Origin: Mycobacteriales bacterium
Lineage (GTDB): Bacteria; Actinomycetota; Actinomycetes; Mycobacteriales; Mycobacteriaceae
Length of the DNA: 64,000 bases
Assembly: GCA_018376445.1 (NCBI GenBank)
Contig: JAHABL010000001.1
Location: 62,001-126,000 of the forward strand
Direction of reading: 5' to 3'
The position numbers and the translations under genes were made by a program. This document shows positions 15,883 through 22,890 of the stretch, one piece after another. Numbering within the stretch: the stretch's first letter is position 1; each line of letters opens with the position of its first letter. The notes under the pieces are model-generated. The model did no database searches and was not told where the DNA came from. It saw only the letters and a program-made list of their open reading frames with translations.

Positions 15883-16902
15883 ATGAAGCGCACCCTCACC
15901 CCCATATCACCCAACGACGGCACCAACCCCGCATCCGCCACCCCACCACACGCAGAAGCCAACGTCGCCCTCGACGGCACCCCCGCAGCCACGTCAGCAT
16001 CCGGAAAGTTCGGAGGCTTCGACATCGAAGAAAAACGCCTCCCCCACCTCACCGGCGGTCCCGCCGCCCTCATATTCCTTCTGATGATCGTGCTCTTTGC
16101 CGGCAGCATCGCAGTGATCGCAGCTACCGAAGACAGCGCCTCCCCCGCACTGACAGTAGTCGCCGTCATCGTCATGCTGCTCAGCATCATTGCCTGCACC
16201 GGATTCAGCATCATCCAGCCCGGACACACACTCGTCAGCCAATTCTTCGGCAAATACGTCGGCACTATCCGTGCCGACGGCTTCATCTTCACCTACCCCC
16301 TCACCACCCGAAAGAAACTCTCCGTCCGCGTCCGCAACTTCGAAACCAACGAACTGAAGATCAACGACGAAGACGGCAACCCCGTCACCACCGCCGCCAT
16401 CGTCGTCTGGACCGTCGGCGACACCGCCCGCGCCAGCTTCGCCGTCAAAGACTACGAAGCCTTCATCGAAACCCAGGCCGAAGCAGCCCTCCGCCACGTC
16501 ATCTCCACCCACCCCTACGACGAAGGCAACCGCACCAACGTCGTCAGCCTGCGCGGCTCCACCGATGACGTCAGCCAAGAACTCGCCGACGAAGTCGCTG
16601 CACGCGTCGCCTCCGCCGGCCTCACCATCATCGAAGCCCGCATTAGCTCCCTCGCCTACGCTCCCGAAATTGCCCAAGCCATGCTGCAACGCCAGCAAGC
16701 TGCCGCTGTCGTCGCCGCCCGCGAACGCATCGTCGAAGGCGCCGTCTCCATGGTGCAAGACGCCCTCCGACAGCTAGAAGAACACGACATCGTGGAACTT
16801 GACGACGAACGCCGTGCCGCCATGGTCTCCAACCTGCTCGTCGTCCTCTGCTCCGACAACCACGTATCCCCAGTAGTCAACACCGGAACTCTCTACAACT
16901 AA
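15883..16902 (+). CDS. SPFH/band-7 domain membrane protein
   Basis: A 339-residue protein with two membrane segments near residues 48-70 and 76-100, followed by an SPFH/band-7 domain. The domain start IIQPGHTLVSQFFGKYVGTI is typical of the family, as is the Ala/Arg/Glu-rich helix after it (ARERIVEGAVSMVQDAL). SPFH proteins form ring or lattice scaffolds on membranes and often regulate proteases or lipid microdomains. ATG at 15883 is preferred over 15853 because AGGAGAAG lies about 8 bases before it. It is followed 43 bases later by a ribbon-helix-helix gene; this pairing recurs in actinobacteria. The client is unknown. Confidence 0.88.
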   Translation: MKRTLTPISPNDGTNPASATPPHAEANVALDGTPAATSASGKFGGFDIEEKRLPHLTGGPAALIFLLMIVLFAGSIAVIAATEDSASPALTVVAVIVMLLSIIACTGFSIIQPGHTLVSQFFGKYVGTIRADGFIFTYPLTTRKKLSVRVRNFETNELKINDEDGNPVTTAAIVVWTVGDTARASFAVKDYEAFIETQAEAALRHVISTHPYDEGNRTNVVSLRGSTDDVSQELADEVAARVASAGLTIIEARISSLAYAPEIAQAMLQRQQAAAVVAARERIVEGAVSMVQDALRQLEEHDIVELDDERRAAMVSNLLVVLCSDNHVSPVVNTGTLYN

Positions 16903-16945
16903 CGGTCCTGGCCCCCACATCCCACCACTCGAAAGAACCACCGCC

Positions 16946-17155
16946 ATGGTAAACCGACGCGTCTCCGACACCGCCCGCAAAACACTCTCCCTGCGGCTCA
17001 CCCCCGAAGTGTATGAAGGAATCGCTCGCTGGGCTTCGGATGATCTCCGCTCTATCAACGCCCAAATAGAAATGCTGCTCCGCGATAGCCTTCAGGAAGC
17101 AGGTCGACTCCCCACAAAAAAAGACCGCGCCCGGAGTGACACTTTGGCTGCTTAG
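16946..17155 (+). CDS. ribbon-helix-helix (Arc-type) DNA-binding protein
   Basis: A 69-residue protein with a single ribbon-helix-helix fold. The beta strand (KTLSLRLTPEVYEGI, residues 12-26) and two helices (WASDDLRSINAQIEMLLRDSL) match Arc-family repressors, with Asn at the position where RHH helices begin (SINAQI). It dimerises on palindromic DNA and is likely the repressor acting at the inverted repeat overlapping the operon promoter (15824-15841). The C-terminal 15 residues are basic and unstructured. No toxin gene accompanies it, so it is not read as an antitoxin. A strong terminator follows directly. Confidence 0.82.
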   Translation: MVNRRVSDTARKTLSLRLTPEVYEGIARWASDDLRSINAQIEMLLRDSLQEAGRLPTKKDRARSDTLAA

Positions 17156-17178
17156 GCAGAGCCGACAACGATGGCACA

Positions 17179-17220
17179 TGGGAGAGTCCAGATCAACGAC
17201 CTGGACTCTCCCACTTATTT
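17179..17220 (+). terminator. terminator of SPFH operon
   Basis: A 13-bp perfect stem (17179-17191 with 17201-17213; arms begin TGGGAGAG), 9-base loop and a CTTATTT tail, located 24 bases after the RHH stop codon. Confidence 0.85.
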
Positions 17221-17259
17221 GGAATAAGAACACCGCTCTAAATGCCGTCATACAGAACA

Positions 17260-17392
17260 AGAGCGACTGTGCATATTTGAGCACTCCCACAGGCTGGGTA
17301 CGGCGGGGCAGCGCGGAGTAAGCCGTCACCAGGGAGGGGGGTGGCGGTGATGGGGGCTACCTGTGCGACGGTGCTAGTGCTGGTTGAGCATG
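17260..17392 (-). pseudogene. degenerate fragment of a class 2 lipase gene
   Basis: Positions 17341-17384 match 15548-15591, in the signal-peptide region of the lipase at 14578-15648, at 39 of 44 bases. In the same frame the minus strand reads TSTSTVAQVAPITATP (lipase: TSTITAAQAAPLTATP) and continues with PGDGLLRAAP (lipase: PGTDDSFLRTAP). Just upstream of the matching block an extra base shifts the frame, and there is no start codon, catalytic region or continuation. It is the relic of a further paralogue, lying between the SPFH operon terminator and the LIP-family lipase stop codon. Confidence 0.75.
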
Positions 17393-17405
17393 AGATGCTT
17401 TTCAG

Positions 17406-18821
17406 CTAGAAAAAATCTCTGTGGCCACAGTGCGATGTCTGTACGGAGGAACCTGTGATAAGAGGTGCGAGTCCGTAATAGTACGCGCGGGGGACTGTAA
17501 CAGCCGGAGTAAGAATGTGCCCTGTAAAAGGAACACGAACGTAGACAGCGTTCGTTCCAGCGTTACACCATTTCTCGTAGAGAAGCTGATCATCGCTGGC
17601 TTGGGGGAGGATGCCGTCAACGGAACCATGTGTCAAAAACACAGGTACTGCGGGGTTCCCAGGGTAGTAGTAGCTGGACTGCTCTTTGGCAATCTGCAGT
17701 AGATTATGGAATGTTACAGACTTGTAGAAACCTGGCTTCAGCAGTAGCGGCATGGGGGATAGAGCGCCTACTATCGCACTTGCTGGTTGGCAGGCATCAG
17801 CATTAAGTGTCATCAGCTTCATGCCTTCGGGAGTGAGCCAATGCTTAATATTGGTGAGCTTATCGGGATATTCGCGGATAGCGCCGATAAGGAAGTTGAT
17901 GGCAAGAGCAGCGTAGGGGGAGGGCAATTGAGAGAGTTTACCGTACACACCAAACTGTGCTGCCAGGCGGAGCAAATCGGGTGCACCTTCCTCAATGACA
18001 AACTGGTCGATGTATTTGGTGAGGTCAGGTGCATAGTAGGGTTGCTCAGCTGCCGTGTAACTTGTCACGAGGCCGCCGTGGCTGATACCTGCGACCACGA
18101 AGTGGGACTGCTGGAGATGAGGAAAGTGGTGAACGGCACGCATAGCGTCAAGAACGTAGTGGGAGGATCCGCGATTCATGGGATATGCGTGGTTAGGCCC
18201 TAGGACGTCTATCAAGAGAACGGGGCGTCCAGCATCCACGATGCCGAAAAGCATGCCTGTGCTGGACTGCCATGTCCGTTCATATTTGCCGTCGTGCAGC
18301 TCTGTTGTGGGGTCGCAATCGGCACCACTAGAGTTGGTGAACTGGACCCACGTGAAGACGGACGCGTTCTCTTTCATGCGCAAAGGAACGACAAGCGTCG
18401 CGGTCACTTCAACCGGGTAACCTCGGCTGTCAAGGGATTTCACCATGAACTGTGTGGCATGGCCAAAGCGAAATAAGACGTGGGCCACAACAGAGCTACG
18501 TGAGCGGATGATCTCCCCGGGGCGGTAGTTCTTTGCTCGAGAGTAGTGGGAACTGCGCCATTCATCGTTACCGCGGTGGGTAGCGAAGTATGGATCAGGG
18601 GTGAGCTGGGGGGTGTCTTTCTCGTGAACACGGAGTCTTACGGGGTCTAGCTGTCGGGCGAGGTGGGCGGCATCCTCATGGGTGAGGGTGGGGCCGCTTT
18701 CTCGTACGTCTAGAGGGTGCGGATCACTGTCAAACTGTTGTGCCTGTGCTGGAACACCAGACATTATCAGTGTGACAGCAAGCGTAACGCCGAGTACTCC
18801 TAGGGGGTTGTGTGTTTTCAT
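17406..18821 (-). CDS. secreted lipase, LIP family
   Basis: A 471-residue secreted alpha/beta-hydrolase. ATG at 18821 is chosen because AGAAGG lies 6 bases upstream and a signal peptide follows at once, ending near PAQAQ; the 27 residues upstream in the open frame have no support. The nucleophile elbow is GISHG with Ser247, the acid candidate is Asp in HGSVDGILP, and the histidine is in FTGHILTP, in the order expected for the fungal-type secretory lipase fold. Same strand as the next lipase (18916-20322), 94 bases downstream of its stop. Base composition is visibly less G+C-biased at third positions than in the housekeeping genes, which may indicate a more recent arrival. Confidence 0.85.
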   Translation of the reverse strand: MKTHNPLGVLGVTLAVTLIMSGVPAQAQQFDSDPHPLDVRESGPTLTHEDAAHLARQLDPVRLRVHEKDTPQLTPDPYFATHRGNDEWRSSHYSRAKNYRPGEIIRSRSSVVAHVLFRFGHATQFMVKSLDSRGYPVEVTATLVVPLRMKENASVFTWVQFTNSSGADCDPTTELHDGKYERTWQSSTGMLFGIVDAGRPVLLIDVLGPNHAYPMNRGSSHYVLDAMRAVHHFPHLQQSHFVVAGISHGGLVTSYTAAEQPYYAPDLTKYIDQFVIEEGAPDLLRLAAQFGVYGKLSQLPSPYAALAINFLIGAIREYPDKLTNIKHWLTPEGMKLMTLNADACQPASAIVGALSPMPLLLKPGFYKSVTFHNLLQIAKEQSSYYYPGNPAVPVFLTHGSVDGILPQASDDQLLYEKWCNAGTNAVYVRVPFTGHILTPAVTVPRAYYYGLAPLITGSSVQTSHCGHRDFF

Positions 18822-18915
18822 GAGAGCCTTCTGCCTTACGTTGAGGGGAGAGCGCCTGTGACAGGCCACTGTGCAACTGAACGGTCGATGGTATAGCCGC
18901 ATGCGCGATGACAGC

Positions 18916-20322
18916 CTAGATAACCGCGTTATTGATAACCGTGTTTACTAATGGACGGCTCGTGTCCGTGCGAGGACGGTAAAGCTCCAGCACTGCCTCG
19001 GAAATAAGTGGGCCAATAGAGACCGGTTGGGCAGAAATATGGTCTCTGGAGGGCACCATCGTCATAGAGACGTTTACACCGTGGTGGAGCCACTTGTAGT
19101 ACTGATCCCAGACATCTTTCACGGGGACATCGACGTCGCCGTTACCGTGGTACAAGTAGAGGTGCTGGCCTGGAAATACGGTAGGCATTCCACTGATGTA
19201 TTTCACTGACTCTTTGCGAAGATAACTATCCAGGACAGCATCATCCAGTAAGTTTCTGTCCACTATCTCGTTCATGGCCAACTGGTTGGCTTTAACATAG
19301 TCCACCATTTCACTGAGGCACATACTGTTGAAATCGTGGACGACTTCCCTACCATGGGGTGTCAAGTGCCTATACAGGTAATCATGGAGAGCAGGGTACT
19401 GCCGGGAGAGTCCGATTGCGACCGCCAAACCCATCCCAATCTGCTCGTTACCCTTCTGAACGAACGCTCCATTTTTATTCTTCCGGTATTTGGCGCTGAT
19501 GCTAATCATGTCCATAGGGGTACCACCCATGAAAATGGCCTTAGTCCTTTTCAGCAAACTAGGTGCGTAGGTGGGCATGAGGGTTGCTGCTGCCGCTGAT
19601 GCCATAGCACCGCCGGAAAAACCTTGCACAACAAAATCGGGGTCGTCGTATCCCATAGAAGGGGCATGTTGTAGGGCGCGCATAGCGTCGAGTATGAGCC
19701 TTCCGGAGGCAATATTGACTCCGTACGCCATATTGACTCCGAGCAAATCCGGGGTGAGGACACTGAGGCTACGGGCTTTTGGAGCTAAGTTGCTTGCTCC
19801 TTCGGCTGCTAGTAATCCTTCAATGACCTGTGGGCTCGTTGCGCCATCTCCCATCCAGAGTTTATATGTTTGGCTGGGTGTACAGCGCAGCGAGAGTCCG
19901 TTGATGTATTGTGCGTTGACCCAAATCTTATTTCCTGCAGCCAGGTATTTCGCTCCCTTGGCACGGTACGGCTGGGTGAGGAGTGCCGTGCCGATCACAG
20001 GTTTTCCGAGGGAATCTTCGGTGGTGAAAGCTATTTTGTAGGTGTCTTGCCACCACACGAAGGAGGGGTACTCGGCCACAAAGGGGTAGATGAGCTTCCA
20101 GTCAGCCTTTTCCACCGCTACCAGCCGGCCGGGAGGGGTGTTCCGCGGGTAGGGAGTGCGATAGATCGGATCGGTGATTGTCGCAGTAATCCCTGGGTTG
20201 TCCAGTGAGGGAGAGGATGAGCGACCATCGTTTGATGGCAGTGTTTGGGCACTAGCAGGAGGAGTGATTGCTGTAAAGCCGAGCAGCGCGGCACCACCGA
20301 GTACTAGGAGCGATTTTTTCAT
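18916..20322 (-). CDS. secreted lipase, LIP family
   Basis: A 468-residue secreted hydrolase. A signal peptide ends at about residue 26 (PPASAQ). The family core includes WWQDTYKIAFTTED, VLTPDLLGVN and the elbow GFSGG with Ser236; the acid candidate is in HGNGDVDVP and the histidine in SRDHISAQP. The N-terminal layout TDPIYRTPYP...LVAVEKADWK is typical of secretory lipases of the LIP family. It is the first gene of a same-strand run of two LIP-family lipases. The upstream region carries an AT-rich block and a possible ECF-type promoter. Like its neighbour it has weaker third-position G+C bias than the core genes. Confidence 0.87.
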   Translation of the reverse strand: MKKSLLVLGGAALLGFTAITPPASAQTLPSNDGRSSSPSLDNPGITATITDPIYRTPYPRNTPPGRLVAVEKADWKLIYPFVAEYPSFVWWQDTYKIAFTTEDSLGKPVIGTALLTQPYRAKGAKYLAAGNKIWVNAQYINGLSLRCTPSQTYKLWMGDGATSPQVIEGLLAAEGASNLAPKARSLSVLTPDLLGVNMAYGVNIASGRLILDAMRALQHAPSMGYDDPDFVVQGFSGGAMASAAAATLMPTYAPSLLKRTKAIFMGGTPMDMISISAKYRKNKNGAFVQKGNEQIGMGLAVAIGLSRQYPALHDYLYRHLTPHGREVVHDFNSMCLSEMVDYVKANQLAMNEIVDRNLLDDAVLDSYLRKESVKYISGMPTVFPGQHLYLYHGNGDVDVPVKDVWDQYYKWLHHGVNVSMTMVPSRDHISAQPVSIGPLISEAVLELYRPRTDTSRPLVNTVINNAVI

Positions 20323-20643
20323 GGGAGTCAGCTTCTATTGCGCGAGGGATGAATAACGCATTAATAGGAACTTTAGTTCCCTAGCAGTGGTTTTTCAAAG
20401 TAAAAAATATTTATATTTTAAAAAAAATTTTATGTGCCTTTAGGGTGGTACGAGGTGTGGTGAAGGAGTATCGTCGCCTGTCCAACTGGAGAATTCAGCA
20501 TGACATTACGGCCGATTCTGGTAGGGGTATGTCGTATTACGCTCGGTTACTGATGACATCGTGGAAGACACCTTGTTGATAACGAAAAGACACCCATAGG
20601 AAACCTACGGGTGCCTTTTGTGTTACCGATTGGTAATACTTTT
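20323..20643. other. AT-rich non-coding region with a possible ECF promoter
   Basis: No gene is seen in these 321 bases. A stretch near 20395-20440 is almost pure A/T. GGAACTTTAGTTCC (20367-20380) is an inverted repeat. On the minus strand GGGAAC (20381-20376) and GTT (20357-20355) are 18 bases apart, the layout of SigE/SigH-type promoters, upstream of the 18916-20322 lipase. The terminator of the small 20644-20769 gene also lies here. Confidence 0.4.
20585..20619 (-). terminator. terminator of the 41-residue protein gene
   Basis: CACCCATAGG and CCTACGGGTG pair with one A-C mismatch around an AAA loop, flanked by AAAAG and CTTTT. It lies 25 bases past the small gene's stop codon and reads into TCTTTTC on the minus strand. 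Confidence 0.7.
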
Positions 20644-20769
20644 TTAGGAGTGGATCAGGGCGATAAGGGGGAGCACGACAATGATGCCAACAATCTTGAG
20701 AACACGTCGGACGATCTTCCAGGCCTTGGCCTTATCGAACTCTTTCTTTTCCTTTTTTTCTTTTTCCAT
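20644..20769 (-). CDS. 41-residue single-span membrane protein
   Basis: A short gene encoding 41 residues. The N-terminal half is highly charged (MEKEKKEKKEFDKAKAW), then basic (RRVLK), then one hydrophobic helix (IVGIIVVLPLIALI) ending in HS. This predicts one membrane span with the charged end in the cytoplasm. Support for it being real: ATG 6 bases after TAAAAT (20781-20776), the leaderless layout shared by many genes here; and a terminator right after the stop. I know no family for it. It lies between the lipase cluster and ppa. Confidence 0.65.
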   Translation of the reverse strand: MEKEKKEKKEFDKAKAWKIVRRVLKIVGIIVVLPLIALIHS

Positions 20770-20880
20770 GCGGTTATTTTATCCAACAAATGTCTGGAGA
20801 TGTGGATAGAAGGTGTGCGAAGTTGCCGTTATCCCTCTAACCGTATGGTGTATGAACTCTTTTTGCGGCAGTGACAGGGG

Positions 20881-21357
20881 TTAGCCCTGGTAGCGTTCCT
20901 TGGCTTCTTCCAGAATCTTCTCGGCAGCAGCCTTGTCGCCCCATCCGGTACCGGACACTTCCTTGTTGGGCTCCAGGTCCTTGTAGTGGACGAAGAAGTG
21001 CTCGATCTCGTTACGGAGATCCTGTGGCACGTCGTCGATGTCCTGGATGTGGTTCCAGCGCACATCGTCCAGCACGGCGATCAGCTTATCGTCGCCGCCG
21101 GCTTCGTCAGTCATGTTGAAGACGCCGACCACGCGGGCGGGCACAACACAGCCGGGGAACACGGGTTCGGGCAGAATGACGAGAACATCCAGCGGGTCGC
21201 CATCCTCACCCAGGGTGTGGTCAACGAAGCCATAGTCGGCCGGGTAGGCCATGGGGGTGAAGAGGTACCGGTCCAGGCATACGCGACCAGTCTCGTGGTC
21301 AACTTCGTACTTATTGCGGGAACCCTTGGGGATCTCAATGATGACGTCGAGGCTCAT
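20881..21357 (-). CDS. ppa: inorganic pyrophosphatase
   Basis: A 158-residue family I pyrophosphatase that hydrolyses pyrophosphate from biosynthetic reactions in the cytoplasm. The metal-binding signature GEDGDPLDVLV is present near residue 51, with further acidic ligands in VLDDVRWNHIQDIDDV. The start is at 21357 (MSLDVIIEIPKG); AGGTAGG lies 7 bases upstream, and the upstream open frame is non-coding. It is divergent from the first dacB gene across 127 bases, as ppa and dacB (Rv3628/Rv3627c) are in M. tuberculosis. Confidence 0.97.
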   Translation of the reverse strand: MSLDVIIEIPKGSRNKYEVDHETGRVCLDRYLFTPMAYPADYGFVDHTLGEDGDPLDVLVILPEPVFPGCVVPARVVGVFNMTDEAGGDDKLIAVLDDVRWNHIQDIDDVPQDLRNEIEHFFVHYKDLEPNKEVSGTGWGDKAAAEKILEEAKERYQG

Positions 21358-21484
21358 GAAGTAACCTACCTTTACAGCGGAAACTAACGGTTTCTTATAA
21401 GGATAGACCAGGCTCGCACCGAGCCGGCGATTCATGAAAGAATGAAGCAGCAATGACGCCCACTCACTTGGCAAAGGACCGTCT

Positions 21485-22873
21485 ATGAAAGACCGTAAGC
21501 GTCTCACCATCGCCCTCTCCGTGTTGATGGTTATTCTGCTCGCGGTCGGTGGCGCGCTTGCCTTTTACGCCGTGCCACGGATGCGGGGTGTGAACGCCAC
21601 CGACGCCTCCGCCTGGGTGAAAGGTGTTGCCCTGCCCCCCACCATGGAAGAACGCGACGACGTATTCCAGCCAGTATCCCAAGACGCCCCCATCCCCGAC
21701 GCCGATATCCTCTCCGCTCGCCTGAACACGCTGCTTGGCGACCCCACCATGGCGAACCTCACCGGCTCGGTCCACGACGCCATGAGCGGGAAAACCCTGT
21801 GGGAACACCAGCCCAACAAAGCCCTGCAGTCGGCCAGTGTGATGAAGCTGCTCACCGCCCAGGCGGCCCTCCTGGTGCTGCCGGATGAGCAGCGGGTCAA
21901 AACGGAAACCCTCTTGCTCGGTAACGGCACCGTCGTGCTGCGCGGATACGGAGACGTCACCCTCTCCACTGCCGGCAAAGGCGAGGACAGCTTCTACCAT
22001 GGTGCGGCACGCCTCTCGGAGTTAGCGAAGCGCACCAAAGCGGCCCTGAAGAAGCGTGGTATCACCGCCACCAAAGTGGTCGTTGATACCTCCCTCTACC
22101 GGGAATCCGCCATGGCTCAAGGCTGGAATTCCGCTGACATTGGCGGCGGGTTCATTGCCCCCATGTCTCCGGTGATGGTGGACGGTGCCCGACTCAACGC
22201 AGGCTGGGAAGATTCCCCTCGCGCAGAGAGCCCCGCCACCCAAGCGGGCAACGCCCTCGCCCACTACCTGGGAGTGGACACCGTTACCGTCACCAGTACC
22301 CGCACCAAGACCTCCACCGTGTTAGGCACGGTGTGGTCTGCGCCGCTCCTCACCCGCCTCCACGACGTCCTCATCCACTCCGACAATGTGCTGGCGGAGG
22401 CCATCGGCCGGGAAATCGCAGTGAAAGAAGGCCAGCCTGCCACCTTCCAGGGAGTCACCACCGCCATCCGGCACATCCTGGAGAAGAACGACATCAACAC
22501 CTCCGGCCTCAAAATGTTCGACGCCTCGGGCCTGTCGCTGCGCAACCGAGTGTCTTCCCACACCCTCGTTGACGTGCTGCGACTGTCCGCAAAAAAGAGC
22601 CAAAGCCGGGCGCTGCTCGACGATCTGCCCGTCTCGGGTGGCTCCGGCACACTCTCCAATCGGTTCTATGACGGGTCCCTCGCACGCGGCTGGATCCGAG
22701 CCAAGACCGGCACGTTGAGTACCGCCAGCAGCCTGGCCGGCATCGCCGTCACCCAGAACGGCCGGGTACTGGTATTCGCGTTCATCATCAACGGGGAAGG
22801 TCCCTCGACCGCCCGCCCGGTCCTCGATGCCCTGGCCGCCACGCTCCAGGCTTGTGGGTGCCAGCCTAAGTAG
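21485..22873 (+). CDS. dacB: D-Ala-D-Ala carboxypeptidase / PBP4-type (peptidase S13), copy 1
   Basis: A 462-residue low-molecular-weight penicillin-binding protein that trims or cleaves peptidoglycan peptides outside the membrane. One N-terminal membrane anchor (residues 8-29) is visible. The penicillin-binding motifs are SVMK (Ser118-Lys121), SDN in HSDNVLAEAI, and KTG in RAKTGTLS. ATG at 21485 has AAAGGA 6 bases upstream. It is immediately followed, 17 bases later, by a second homologue of the same length, and then tilS and hpt; M. tuberculosis has one dacB (Rv3627c) and a metalloprotease-like gene (Rv3626c) here instead. Confidence 0.93.
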   Translation: MKDRKRLTIALSVLMVILLAVGGALAFYAVPRMRGVNATDASAWVKGVALPPTMEERDDVFQPVSQDAPIPDADILSARLNTLLGDPTMANLTGSVHDAMSGKTLWEHQPNKALQSASVMKLLTAQAALLVLPDEQRVKTETLLLGNGTVVLRGYGDVTLSTAGKGEDSFYHGAARLSELAKRTKAALKKRGITATKVVVDTSLYRESAMAQGWNSADIGGGFIAPMSPVMVDGARLNAGWEDSPRAESPATQAGNALAHYLGVDTVTVTSTRTKTSTVLGTVWSAPLLTRLHDVLIHSDNVLAEAIGREIAVKEGQPATFQGVTTAIRHILEKNDINTSGLKMFDASGLSLRNRVSSHTLVDVLRLSAKKSQSRALLDDLPVSGGSGTLSNRFYDGSLARGWIRAKTGTLSTASSLAGIAVTQNGRVLVFAFIINGEGPSTARPVLDALAATLQACGCQPK

Positions 22874-22878
22874 CCCAG

Positions 22879-22890
22879 TAGCATGAGGGT
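22879..22890 (+). promoter_or_regulatory. -10 box for leaderless second dacB
   Basis: TAGCAT at 22879-22884 lies 6 bases before the ATG at 22891, giving the second dacB its own possible start inside the cluster. Confidence 0.35.

Noticed and set aside
15804..16758. Arg/His-rich and Asp/Gly-rich frames over the SPFH gene
   Set aside because: Typical out-of-frame readings of C-rich codons; the SPFH frame has a Shine-Dalgarno, membrane helices and the domain motif.
15883..17155. Toxin-antitoxin interpretation of the SPFH-RHH pair
   Set aside because: The first product is a full SPFH membrane protein, not a toxin family; only the regulatory logic is similar.
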